Shown here piece by piece: positions 7,943 to 16,117 of a stretch of DNA of 20,708 nt; within the stretch, counting starts at the first letter, position 1; the number at the start of each line of letters is the position of its first letter. The stretch covers positions 1 through 20,708 of the forward strand of contig JAFDAE010000044.1 of assembly GCA_019314005.1 (NCBI GenBank), given 5' to 3'. The DNA comes from Deltaproteobacteria bacterium (lineage in GTDB: Bacteria > Desulfobacterota > Desulfobacteria > C00003060 > C00003106). The notes below the pieces were generated by a model. That model saw nothing but the letters and a program-made list of their open reading frames with translations. It was not told the origin of the DNA and did no database searches. Made by a program: the position numbers and the translations under genes.

Positions 7943-8108
7943 TGAGCCAGTCTCAAAAGTCCCCTTTTACCCAATCTCTGCGTCAGGCTCAAATTCTGGC
8001 ACGCAGTGAAGCGTCAGCGCTATCCTCGAAATACATCAAGTATTCCTGTGGTTAGAATTTTCACCTTTCTTGACCTTGGGACAAAATTGAACATTTTTAA
8101 ACTGGCTC
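7943..8108. repeat. Palindromic repeat element, copy 2
   Basis: The terminal arms TGAGCCAGTCTCAAAA (7943-7958) and TTTTTAAACTGGCTC (8094-8108) match copy 1 with a few changes, as does the core with ATCCTCGAAATAC and TATTCCTGTGGTTAGAATTTTC. It is 166 bp long because of an extra block of about 22 bp in the left half (about 7999-8022, CTGGCACGCAGTGAAGCG and following) that copy 1 lacks. The right arm overlaps the last codons and the TAA stop of the PilZ regulator gene, which is read toward the element. The left end lies 153 nt upstream of the pgk start. No other gene is seen between 7790 and 7942. Confidence 0.85.
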
Positions 8109-8798
8109 TTTTGATGGTATATTTGCAAGAAATGTTTTTAAAGCCATACGATCTTCCCGACTCATCTTGATAAATCTGCATCCCATCCCCTTTGGTCTTG
8201 TTCCTGGGCTATCGGATACTGTTCTGGACCACATAACTTCACAGGCGCCCTTAATAGGATCAGGGGTGTCGGGAATTTCAAGTTTAAAAAGGAACTCCTC
8301 TCCCTTTTCCAGCGGTTCGTTGGTTCGCACAAAGAGTCCTCGACTGCTTACGTTGTCTAAGTTTGCTTTTACAAAAGACTCGTTTTTTTTATATACTATT
8401 TTTAAATCACGAGGTACACGGGTGTCGCGATACCTATCAGTGAAATTGCATACCGCCTCGGTGGTTTTCATTAGGCGTTCAGCAAGAGCAAGCAAGATCG
8501 TCTTGAAATCTCCGGAGAGTTTGTTAAACTCTTCATCTAGGTAATCTCTATCTATAATCCCTACCGTAACATCCCCTATAGCGCGTGCTGAGGCGGTACG
8601 CTTCATTTGAGTAAGGAAGCTGGTCTCGCCCATAATATCTCCTTCTTCCAGCATATCTATAACAACCCTACGGCCGTTAATTATCTTAAAGATTTCGACC
8701 TTACCGGATAGAATGGTGTAGATCCAATCTCCTGAACTCCCTTCCTCCATTATAATTGACCCATCAGGGTAGGCCTCTTCCGAAATTATGTTATACAT
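8097..8798 (-). CDS. Cyclic nucleotide-binding (CRP-like) and PilZ domain regulator
   Basis: The 233-residue cytoplasmic protein has two domains. Residues about 1-115 are a cyclic nucleotide-binding domain with the beta-barrel motifs YPDGSIIMEEGSSGDWIYTI, LSGKVEIF and EEGDIMGETSFLT. Residues about 135-225 are a PilZ-type domain with DNVSSRGLFVRT, which keeps the NxSxxG motif, and a C-terminal MGCRFI. The upstream Arg-rich stretch (YRDTRVPRD) does not give a clean RxxxR, so cyclic-di-GMP binding is uncertain. There is no helix-turn-helix, so it is not a CRP-type transcription factor; a second-messenger sensor is more likely. ATG 8798 is preferred, with GGGAGG 10 nt upstream; the longer frame would run into the next gene. 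Its last codons and stop lie in a repeat arm. Confidence 0.84.
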   Translation of the reverse strand: MYNIISEEAYPDGSIIMEEGSSGDWIYTILSGKVEIFKIINGRRVVIDMLEEGDIMGETSFLTQMKRTASARAIGDVTVGIIDRDYLDEEFNKLSGDFKTILLALAERLMKTTEAVCNFTDRYRDTRVPRDLKIVYKKNESFVKANLDNVSSRGLFVRTNEPLEKGEEFLFKLEIPDTPDPIKGACEVMWSRTVSDSPGTRPKGMGCRFIKMSREDRMALKTFLANIPSKEPV

Positions 8799-8805
8799 AA
8801 AAACG

Positions 8806-9006
8806 TTACCTCCCGTATTTTTTCCCCTGCTTGCGGCCAAGGAACAGATAGATGATTCCGCCAATACAAGGGACAAAAACTACTAATGCGCCCCATAGGC
8901 CCTTCCGCTGAATAGACCCGAAATCTTTGTAAGCGATGTCCCTAATTGCCCAAAAAGTAGGTATCATAGGGACCAATAAAATAATTATAATAACAGCATT
9001 GTTCAT
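8806..9006 (-). CDS. Small membrane protein, phospholipase D N-terminal (PLDc_N)-like
   Basis: This 66-residue protein has two predicted transmembrane helices, roughly residues 3-22 and 38-57, joined by a short charged loop (RDIAYKDFGSIQRKG) and followed by a basic tail. The pattern VIIIILLVPMIPTFWAI .. LWGALVVFVPCIGGIIYLFLGRK matches the small PLDc_N family, first named from the N-terminus of cardiolipin synthase-like proteins. Stand-alone members have no known function. Its TAA stop lies 7 nt before the start of the PilZ regulator gene, and that gene's GGGAGG overlaps its last codons, so the two are translationally coupled. The Shine-Dalgarno sequence for its own ATG is weak. Confidence 0.72.
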   Translation of the reverse strand: MNNAVIIIILLVPMIPTFWAIRDIAYKDFGSIQRKGLWGALVVFVPCIGGIIYLFLGRKQGKKYGR

Positions 9007-9052
9007 ATTAAACTACACCGCCGATCCTTGATAACTTGTTAAATCCGAAAAA

Positions 9053-9940
9053 TTACCCTGAACCGGAAAGAACAAGTCCCCCTCTCAGCTTATCGGCAAC
9101 CGAGAGTATGGTATTAACATAATAGATGCTTCTGTTATAGGCAAAAAGTACCTTCTCAGCATTCTTACGCGATATGTTTTGCTTCCAGCCGTGTCCTTCT
9201 AAAAAATACGCGATACTTTCAATCGCGTCAAGGTGGTGAAAGAGATCTATCCTGCCGTCTCCATTTCCATCACGGCCGTATCGTAGTACATTGGAAGGAA
9301 GAAACTGAGCAAACCCCAAAGCCCCTGCATACGACCCCCGCAAAGCAAGCGGGTCGATATTATTGTGAGCTGCATATGTTAAGTACGCCTTTAACTCTTT
9401 ATACGCCCATTTAGATTTTCGATTGGCCCATTTACTTATCCGTTTTTGTGATATTTTAAGCTGTTTCTTTTTTAAAGTAGACAAGAGATAATTTTTGTTT
9501 CTTTGGTCATCCAGCGCAGCTAAAGTAGAAAGGGTATTTAATATAGACTTGTTTCCAGTAACCCTTCCAAGTCGTGTCTCAACCAATAAGATCGCTGCAA
9601 TGATCTCTTTTGGAACAGAATACCTTTCTTCTATATCTGTAAAAATTCCATTGAACCTTTCAAGATAGCGAGCCGCTTTCTTGATGGCTGAAGCTTCTAA
9701 AAACTGGCCGTAATTCATTTTAGATTCACGCTGGATAAAATAATAAGAAGCGGTATCCACATCAAAGATAGTACGTGTACTGCCGTATAGCATTTTTATA
9801 TAGTCCGGCTTGAAGCCATCCTTAATAAGCTGTGCCTGCAACGTGTCAAAATGGTCGGCTGCAACTATCGGTTGGGCAAAAATAGTTTCAGCAATAATTA
9901 GACCAAGTATAAGAATAATTCTACGCATGCTTCTAATCAC
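9053..9940 (-). CDS. Lytic murein transglycosylase, MltB family
   Basis: The enzyme should cleave peptidoglycan between MurNAc and GlcNAc, leaving 1,6-anhydroMurNAc, in the periplasm. The 295-residue form starts with a signal peptide (RRIILILGLIIAETIFAQPIVAA) without a clear lipobox, so it is probably a soluble secreted form rather than an MltB lipoprotein. The SLT_2 domain shows the catalytic Glu in AILLVETRLGRVTGN and the family motifs ALRGSYAGALGFAQFLPSN and GDGRIDLFHHLDAIESIAYFL. GTG 9940 is chosen because AAGGTGG lies 6 nt upstream; ATG 9928 is the alternative. The frame stays open to 10027, but that part is repeat copy 3 and is probably not coding. The gene lies downstream of the PHP hydrolase gene on the same strand. 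Confidence 0.88.
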   Translation of the reverse strand: MIRSMRRIILILGLIIAETIFAQPIVAADHFDTLQAQLIKDGFKPDYIKMLYGSTRTIFDVDTASYYFIQRESKMNYGQFLEASAIKKAARYLERFNGIFTDIEERYSVPKEIIAAILLVETRLGRVTGNKSILNTLSTLAALDDQRNKNYLLSTLKKKQLKISQKRISKWANRKSKWAYKELKAYLTYAAHNNIDPLALRGSYAGALGFAQFLPSNVLRYGRDGNGDGRIDLFHHLDAIESIAYFLEGHGWKQNISRKNAEKVLFAYNRSIYYVNTILSVADKLRGGLVLSGSG

Positions 9941-9951
9941 TCGATCCCACC

Positions 9952-10099
9952 TTGAGACCTTTACACAACTGCCATTTTTCCGTGATACGGCGTCAGGCTT
10001 CAATTTTTTAATCCTCGAAATACTCAATTTATTCCTCCGGTTAAAACTTTCGCCTTCCTTGCCTGACGAAAAAATGTCGCGTTGTCCAAAGGTCCCACC
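9952..10099. repeat. Palindromic repeat element, copy 3 (variant outer arms)
   Basis: The core 9991-10068 is bounded by CGTCAGGC and its perfect reverse complement GCCTGACG. It shares ATCCTCGAAATACTCAAT..TATTCC..GGTTAAAA..TTTCGCCTTCCTT with copies 1 and 2. The outer arms differ from theirs: GAGACCTTTACACAAC (from 9954) pairs imperfectly with the reverse complement of GTTGTCCAAAGGTCCC (10081-10096), and CCATTTTTCCGT pairs with the reverse complement of the stretch near 10068-10076. Total size, about 148 bp, is nearly that of copy 1. It fills the gap between the PHP gene, whose TGA abuts it at 10100, and the transglycosylase gene. Bases 9988-10027 lie in a spurious extension of the transglycosylase frame. 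Confidence 0.8.
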
Positions 10100-10915
10100 T
10101 CATTGAATTGTTTCATCTTCATTGTCCAACAAAACCATGTTTCGTGTTCTTTTGTCAAAGGAAAGTAGATACTTATAGCCGGCAGACCGAACCATGCGTA
10201 TTGTTTTTGCAAAATACCGTCCCACATCTTCAGGCCTGTGTGCGTCAGAACCAAGGGTAATCGGGATACCTGCTTCGCATAACCGGGTAAGGATATTCAA
10301 AGAAGGATATGGTTCGCGGACAGGATGATCATAACCGCTTGTGTTAACCTCAACCGCATAGCCCCCTTTTTTAATCTCGGCAAAAAGTGCTGTCTTATCG
10401 CTCATAAATGAACGCAAAGGAGTGTGACCAAATTTTTTGATTACGTCAATGTGACATAAGATATCAAAAAAATCATACCGCATCATATCAAGCAGGCACT
10501 CCGCGTAAAGGTGGCCAAGTTTTATCAGATCCTCCTTATCATATCGATCAGCCTGATGATGGCTTACTATATTCCAATCATTGATAAAATGAACAGATGC
10601 TCCAATACAATCAAACGAAAAAGACCCGACAATGTCTTCAATAGCGGAGATCAGCTCCGGATTGAAATCGATTTCCAACCCCACCTTGACCTTAATTTGT
10701 GAATGGTATTTTTCCTGAAGCCTGCGGACCTCGTTATAATAAAATGGGATTTCTGTGACGGTCATTGAATGCTTCCTGTCATATGCCCGCTTCGTAAAAT
10801 GATCCAAAAAGCAGATCTCCTGCAATCCGTTGCGAACGGCAGAACAAACGTACTCTTCCATACTCCCTTCAGCGTGTCCGCACAATGCGGTATGTACGTG
10901 GTAATCTATCATCAT
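10100..10915 (-). CDS. PHP-domain hydrolase, histidinol-phosphatase (HisJ/HisK) family
   Basis: The 271-residue protein is a PHP-family metal-dependent phosphoesterase most like monofunctional histidinol-phosphatases, which remove phosphate from L-histidinol phosphate in histidine synthesis. The metal-ligand motifs are visible: DYHVHTALCGH (residues 4-14), FLDHF (about 36-40), VGLEIDF (about 78-84), GASVHF (about 103-108), CHIDVI and LGSDAHRPEDVG near the C-terminus. Other PHP phosphatases share these motifs, so the substrate is probable rather than certain, and no other his gene is nearby. Two ATG codons in a row (10915, 10912) open the frame with no clear Shine-Dalgarno sequence. The TGA stop abuts repeat copy 3. 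Confidence 0.85.
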   Translation of the reverse strand: MMIDYHVHTALCGHAEGSMEEYVCSAVRNGLQEICFLDHFTKRAYDRKHSMTVTEIPFYYNEVRRLQEKYHSQIKVKVGLEIDFNPELISAIEDIVGSFSFDCIGASVHFINDWNIVSHHQADRYDKEDLIKLGHLYAECLLDMMRYDFFDILCHIDVIKKFGHTPLRSFMSDKTALFAEIKKGGYAVEVNTSGYDHPVREPYPSLNILTRLCEAGIPITLGSDAHRPEDVGRYFAKTIRMVRSAGYKYLLSFDKRTRNMVLLDNEDETIQ

Positions 10916-11014
10916 TGCACTATATAAAATGTATTTTATCTAACAACCTAGTACAATACAAGAGGAAAAAAGGACAAATATCTCTTCTTGATAACGGTAC
11001 GATATAATGGTAAT

Positions 11015-11040
11015 AAGGGGGGTCTTTACATGAAGCGACA

Positions 11041-11053
<13 letters not shown>
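11015..11053 (+). other. Orphan start region (SD, ATG, seven codons) upstream of mdh
   Basis: AAGGGGGG (11015-11022) stands 7 nt before ATG 11030, which begins MKRHRDL and stops at TGA 11051. A TATAAT hexamer lies at 11003-11008 but has no good -35 match at standard spacing. A strong ribosome site with a basic MKR start and no gene behind it suggests this is the original translation start of mdh, now cut off by the element that follows. This is inference. The rest of 10916-11014 holds nothing I recognise. Confidence 0.4.
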
Positions 11054-12108
<1,055 letters not shown>

Positions 12109-12158
12109 CTGTAACTACTCAGGTTTGTGAGGTTATTGCATGCAACGAGCTTTTTTTG

Positions 12159-12187
12159 TTGACAAAGCCCCCGCGGATTGATAAATG
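12159..12187 (+). promoter_or_regulatory. Possible promoter for the PxxKW gene
   Basis: A perfect -35 TTGACA (12159-12164) is followed after 17 nt by TAAATG (12182-12187), a weak -10. It would give a leader of about 65-70 nt before the start codon at 12262, containing the terminator-like hairpin at 12209-12242. The weak -10 keeps confidence low. Confidence 0.35.
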
Positions 12188-12208
12188 ACACAAGGTTTCA
12201 AAGTTTTA

Positions 12209-12242
12209 CCCCTATCGTTTATCGTTGATAGGGGATATTTTT
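12209..12242 (+). terminator. Intrinsic terminator after mdh / in the PxxKW leader
   Basis: CCCCTATC (12209-12216) pairs perfectly with GATAGGGG (12227-12234) across a 10-nt loop and is followed by ATATTTTTTT. It lies 100 nt after the mdh stop and only 20 nt before the PxxKW start codon. It may end mdh transcription or act as an attenuator in the leader of the next gene. Confidence 0.75.
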
Positions 12243-12261
12243 TTGTAAAGGGGTGATTCCA

Positions 12262-12540
12262 ATGGATTGTTTAACAATTAAAAATGGGGCCGAGTGTATC
12301 TTTATGGGGAAAAACGGTTGTTCCTTTAATGGCGGTTCCTGTCATGCTATCGTCGAAGAATGCAATGGTTGCGGTCGAGCCGTAGAATTTGCAACAGGAT
12401 GGTTCTGCAGTACATGTCCTGACCCTGCAACAAAGTGGAAAAACGGCAAGTGCAACTTTGCTACCCATGTTAAAAAGGAGAGTCAACAGGGAACGATCAA
12501 AATTAACCCGTTGAAAGCATCTAAAAGAAAGACGAGATAG
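12262..12540 (+). CDS. PxxKW-family cysteine-rich small protein
   Basis: The 92-residue protein carries nine cysteines (residues 3, 12, 20, 27, 34, 37, 49, 52 and 64) and the diagnostic CPDPATKWKNGKC, which contains the PxxKW motif. This small family occurs mainly in Desulfobacterota and has no established function. The cysteine spacing suggests metal or Fe-S binding, but that is inference. The tail after about residue 70 is basic and low in complexity. ATG 12262 is chosen over the in-frame GTG 12253: AAAGGGG (12247-12253) is a good ribosome site for the ATG and would overlap the GTG, and the family begins MDC-like. A strong bidirectional terminator follows. The gene is monocistronic or driven by read-through from mdh. 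Confidence 0.88.
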   Translation: MDCLTIKNGAECIFMGKNGCSFNGGSCHAIVEECNGCGRAVEFATGWFCSTCPDPATKWKNGKCNFATHVKKESQQGTIKINPLKASKRKTR

Positions 12541-12561
12541 TAATGATGTATCAAGTTCAAT

Positions 12562-12590
12562 AAAAAACCCCGTAGCAGACGGGGTTTTTT
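12562..12590. terminator. Bidirectional intrinsic terminator
   Basis: AAAAAACCCCGT (12562-12573) pairs perfectly with ACGGGGTTTTTT (12579-12590) around the 5-nt loop AGCAG. With A-runs on one side and T-runs on the other it can end transcription in both directions, here the PxxKW gene (+) and the cytochrome-aspC operon (-), which converge. Confidence 0.93.
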
Positions 12591-12625
12591 ATTGTTACAT
12601 TTGATAGTCGTTTGTAACTATACTC

Positions 12626-13819
12626 TCAAAAGGAAAGCTTACTAAGAGCATCCTCAATTCTATCAAGCCCTTCCTTAATAACCTCCAAGCTTGTAGCATA
12701 AGAAAATCTTATGAAGTTATCGGCGCCGAACGCAATGCCGGGGACTAGTGCTACCTTGGCCTCAGTTAAAAAATATTCGGCCAGGCCGGCAGAATCTTTG
12801 ATTTGCTTTTCACCTTCACGTCCCTTAAAATAGTAGCTAAAATTCGGAAATGTGTAAAAAGCCCCCTGGGGGGTATTGCAAGAGACGTTTTTTATTCCGT
12901 TCAAACGATCGACCAGATATCTCCTCCTCTTGTCAAAGGCATCTAGCATCTCTTCAATTACATCCTGAGGACCGCGGAGTGCGGCAACTGCTGCTTTTTG
13001 AGCAATAGAATTAGGATTTGAAGTGCTCTGACTTTGAATTTTGGTCATCCCGGCAATAACTTCGCGGGATCCAGCCACATAACCTATTCGCCAGCCTGTC
13101 ATGGCGTAACTTTTAGATACCCCGTTGGCCACGAATATTTTATCTTTCATGCCGTCTACTTGTGCAATATTGGCAAACGTGAAACCATCAAAAAGCAATT
13201 TTTCATAAATATCATCAGAGACCACATAAAGATCATGTCTTGAAATAACCTCAGCCAACCGTTCCAGCTCTTCTAAGGTATAAACAGAGCCGGTTGGATT
13301 CGATGGGCTGTTTAAGACTAAAAGTTTACTCCGAGATGTAATAGCTTTCTCCAGGGCGGAAGGGGAGAGTTTAAAGTTATCAGCTTCATCGGTCTGGACA
13401 ATAACCGGGGTCGCACCGGCAAGGATCGCAATCGGCGGATAAGAGACCCAATAAGGTGCCGGGATGATGACTTCATCTCCTGGATTCAAAAGTGTCTGCG
13501 CTAAGTTGTAAAGGACATGTTTCCCGCCGCAAGAGACCATAACCTCAGATCGATCATAATCAAGGTTGTTGTCTTGCTTAAATTTTTCGATAATCGCATC
13601 TTTTAATTCATCAATACCGCCCACAGCCGTATATCGGGTGAAACCCTCTTCCATGGCACGTATGGCAGCGTCTCTTATATGCTTAGGGGTATCAAAATCA
13701 GGTTCTCCTACGCCAAAGCTGATTATATTAACCCCTTGCCGCCTTAGTTCCTGAGCTTTAGCGTTAATCGCCAAGGTTGGTGAAGGCTTGATGCGACTTA
13801 TCCGTTCTGATAAAGGCAT
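12626..13819 (-). CDS. aspC: Aspartate aminotransferase (class I PLP-dependent)
   Basis: The 397-residue cytoplasmic enzyme belongs to the class I aminotransferases, type Ib aspartate aminotransferase, moving the amino group between aspartate and 2-oxoglutarate using pyridoxal phosphate. Visible features are GVGEPDFDTP (about residues 36-45), the PLP contact NSPSNPTG (about 169-176), the Schiff-base lysine in GVSKSYAMTGWRIGY (about 235) and the substrate-binding Arg in FIRFSYATS near the C-terminus. Related enzymes may also use prephenate or other acids, so specificity is not certain. It begins 8 nt after the stop of the NHL gene and so is probably the last gene of the cytochrome operon, although its function is unrelated. 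The ribosome site is weak, suggesting coupling to the gene before it. Confidence 0.9.
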   Translation of the reverse strand: MPLSERISRIKPSPTLAINAKAQELRRQGVNIISFGVGEPDFDTPKHIRDAAIRAMEEGFTRYTAVGGIDELKDAIIEKFKQDNNLDYDRSEVMVSCGGKHVLYNLAQTLLNPGDEVIIPAPYWVSYPPIAILAGATPVIVQTDEADNFKLSPSALEKAITSRSKLLVLNSPSNPTGSVYTLEELERLAEVISRHDLYVVSDDIYEKLLFDGFTFANIAQVDGMKDKIFVANGVSKSYAMTGWRIGYVAGSREVIAGMTKIQSQSTSNPNSIAQKAAVAALRGPQDVIEEMLDAFDKRRRYLVDRLNGIKNVSCNTPQGAFYTFPNFSYYFKGREGEKQIKDSAGLAEYFLTEAKVALVPGIAFGADNFIRFSYATSLEVIKEGLDRIEDALSKLSF

Positions 13820-13827
13820 TTTTTTCT

Positions 13828-14718
13828 TTACCTAAAGACACTTATCCGGGAATTATCTCGATCCACGATAAATATTATGCCGGAATTATTGATAAATATA
13901 AATGATGGGTAGGCCAATCGTCCTTCTCTCCAACCTAATTCTGAAAAGTCAAAGAGGAACCTCCCGCTCTTATCAAAGACCAAAACCTTGCTTTTGTGTT
14001 GATCTACAACATATATCAGGCCCTTTTCATCAACGGCCAAGCTGACCGGGAAGTTGAATTCATCCTTACCTTTCCCTCGGCTGCCAAACTCCAGGATCTT
14101 CTTCCCGGAGCCGTCATATTTTTTTACAATACCCTCTATTGTGCTTAGGGTATATATGTTCCCTTGTTTGTCAACTTTAATATCGCTAATCCTTGTTTTA
14201 TTGTCTCTAAGAACTTCTCTCTCGAATTGCAGATTAGAGTTAAAAAGGAGAACCCTCGAATTAGCTCTATCTATAATATAGATGTTATCACCAGAATCTA
14301 TAGCTATGTTGCCCGGGTAAAAGGCCTCGGCTTCAGGAACTTTAGAAAAATCTACCTGCTTAATAGATTTATCCCTGATATTAATTGTTAAAACCCCCCT
14401 CCTTGACGGTTCGACTGCCAGAAACCTTCCATCACTGGTCCGTACAAGACTGGCGGGATTTTTCAGATCCCCCCCCGGTTGCAACGAAGATATATACTTA
14501 AACTCTGAATCATACGAAAGGATCCGGCTGTTTGAAGAATCGGAAACATATAGTCTCTTCTTGTTTTCGTCAAAAAACAATCCATCAATGAGCCCCAAGA
14601 ATCCAATCTCTTCGTTGCTGGTAAGAGTAGTAATAATATTGATTTTATCTTTCTTGCCAAAGGCATTAAACGGAACTATCAAGATAATCAAAATAACAAA
14701 AAGAGACTTTTTTAGCAT
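13828..14718 (-). CDS. Secreted NHL-repeat (six-bladed beta-propeller) protein
   Basis: A signal peptide (MLKKSLFVILIILIVPFNAFG) is followed by about 275 residues of NHL-type repeats, seen as successive strands ending in motifs such as LYVSDSSNSRILSYD, IYIIDRANSRVLLFN, IYVVDQHKSKVLVFD and IFIVDRDNSRISVFR, roughly six blades. Such propellers bind proteins or polysaccharides and are common near multihaem cytochrome genes in metal-reducing and syntrophic bacteria. A structural or docking role for the cytochromes is inference. ATG 14718 is selected because AAGGAG lies 6 nt upstream and the signal peptide starts there; the frame extends to 14742. It follows the 16-haem cytochrome gene by 42 nt and precedes aspC by 8 nt. 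Confidence 0.85.
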   Translation of the reverse strand: MLKKSLFVILIILIVPFNAFGKKDKINIITTLTSNEEIGFLGLIDGLFFDENKKRLYVSDSSNSRILSYDSEFKYISSLQPGGDLKNPASLVRTSDGRFLAVEPSRRGVLTINIRDKSIKQVDFSKVPEAEAFYPGNIAIDSGDNIYIIDRANSRVLLFNSNLQFEREVLRDNKTRISDIKVDKQGNIYTLSTIEGIVKKYDGSGKKILEFGSRGKGKDEFNFPVSLAVDEKGLIYVVDQHKSKVLVFDKSGRFLFDFSELGWREGRLAYPSFIFINNSGIIFIVDRDNSRISVFR

Positions 14719-14760
14719 TATAACTCCTTCGTCATGCGTCATTCGCTATCTGTTATTTGG

Positions 14761-16017
14761 TTAGTATGATGTATGACACTGGATACACAATTGTTTCCTT
14801 CTGTCAAATCGTAGTGCGAATTCGTATTGCGATCCCATTAAATTATGGCATGTAATACAAGTAACATCTCGCTTTGACCTCGGGTCTACGGCGTCAACTC
14901 CTAAAGGATGTGTGAACGTACCATGCTTTTTGTGGCATTCCGTGCATACGGTAAACTCATCACTCGGGAACAGTAGCCTGAAGTTTGAACCATGAGGATC
15001 GTGGCAGTCGTTGCAATTCCCCTTTTTTTTCAGCCCTGGATGTAGATACTTTGTCTTTTTGTCATACATTCGCCATTGCGTATCTTGGTGACAGGTATAA
15101 CAGATTTTTGTCAATGCACTCTTCTTCATACCGGCCTGATCCGAAGCATGTGGATTATGACAGTTCGTGCAGAATATACCATCTTGTACGTGGTTAGTAA
15201 TCTTGTTAAAATCTTCCGCCACATTTTTATGGCATTGTAAACAAACCATTGCTCCTGGCTTGTTTATACCTAAGGGGTCCTTGGAGCCCGGTGCATTGTG
15301 ACAGGTTTTACATCCGTCTTTTTTAAGAAGTATATGTCGATTCTTTCGTATTAAGTTGTCATGCTTGGATCCATGAGGATTATGACACGATACGCAAGCA
15401 GCCCCTAAGACAGGATAATAACGATGCGCTTTTTTTGTCTTATCGCTTTTCATGACTTTCACGTCATGATGACAGTCAATACAGAGCTTTTTCTTGTCCG
15501 TTCGCACGAGAGAGGCATTATCAGACCCGTGAGGTTCGTGACATTTAAGGCACTGACCTTTCCCTGCAGGAGCATGTGGTTTGCCCCCGACAAAAACGCT
15601 CTCAGGCTTATGGCAGACAAAACAGAGATCCTTTCCCTTTGCAACTAACAGATTGCGATTTTTTGAAGCATGAGGATCGTGACATTTTATGCAATCTCCC
15701 TCTGCCACAGGTGCGTGAGTGATTTTAAGTTTAAAGGCCTTATTGTCATGACAGCCTTTACACAAAGTCCCGACCTCTTTTTTTACCAAAAACTTATAAT
15801 TTGATGTATGAGGATCGTGGCAGCTACCACACTGAAATTTCTTGAAAGGAGCGTGCGCGCCTTTTAGCATCATTTCATCTTGCAAGTCATCATGGCACTC
15901 AAGGCAATTTTTATAGGAGGGTTTAGCCGCTGCCGAGCAAATGCCGCCTGTGCCTACAAAGATCGCAGTCAACAATAAAAAAATACGAACATAAAAAAGT
16001 TTTTTCTGTTGCCTCAT
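14761..16017 (-). CDS. 16-haem c-type cytochrome (paired CXXCH repeats)
   Basis: The 418-residue exported protein has an N-terminal signal sequence (about residues 1-31: RQQKKLFYVRIFLLL..CSAAA) followed by 16 CXXCH haem-attachment motifs. Most occur as alternating pairs of the paired-CXXCH type, with one motif followed by PHGS/PHAS (CHDPHASK, CHEPHGSD, CHNPHGSK) and the next ending a shorter segment. Extra His residues between motifs can serve as distal ligands. The last haem motif is four residues from the C-terminus. The protein should be periplasmic or extracellular and carry electrons over a long distance. ATG 16017 is used, as the longer frame opens only with TTG 16059. It is downstream of the 26-haem gene (about 100 nt) with the same repeat style, so the two probably arose by duplication or work together. 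Confidence 0.92.
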   Translation of the reverse strand: MRQQKKLFYVRIFLLLTAIFVGTGGICSAAAKPSYKNCLECHDDLQDEMMLKGAHAPFKKFQCGSCHDPHTSNYKFLVKKEVGTLCKGCHDNKAFKLKITHAPVAEGDCIKCHDPHASKNRNLLVAKGKDLCFVCHKPESVFVGGKPHAPAGKGQCLKCHEPHGSDNASLVRTDKKKLCIDCHHDVKVMKSDKTKKAHRYYPVLGAACVSCHNPHGSKHDNLIRKNRHILLKKDGCKTCHNAPGSKDPLGINKPGAMVCLQCHKNVAEDFNKITNHVQDGIFCTNCHNPHASDQAGMKKSALTKICYTCHQDTQWRMYDKKTKYLHPGLKKKGNCNDCHDPHGSNFRLLFPSDEFTVCTECHKKHGTFTHPLGVDAVDPRSKRDVTCITCHNLMGSQYEFALRFDRRKQLCIQCHTSY

Positions 16018-16117
16018 AATAATTGTTACCCCATCTAAGTTGGTCGAATGGTCAATCAAGCAGACCGACTGGTGAGTTCCGATTTAAGCCCCTCTTGTGT
16101 ATTAATGTCAGCCTTCA

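Noticed and set aside
9941..10027. N-terminal extension of the transglycosylase to 10027
   Set aside because: The extension lies in repeat copy 3 and precedes a clean signal peptide with a good ribosome site at GTG 9940.
16018..16117. The 16-haem and 26-haem genes as one gene split by a frameshift
   Set aside because: The downstream gene has its own start and signal peptide, and the sequence between them lacks CXXCH or PHGS coding in any frame.
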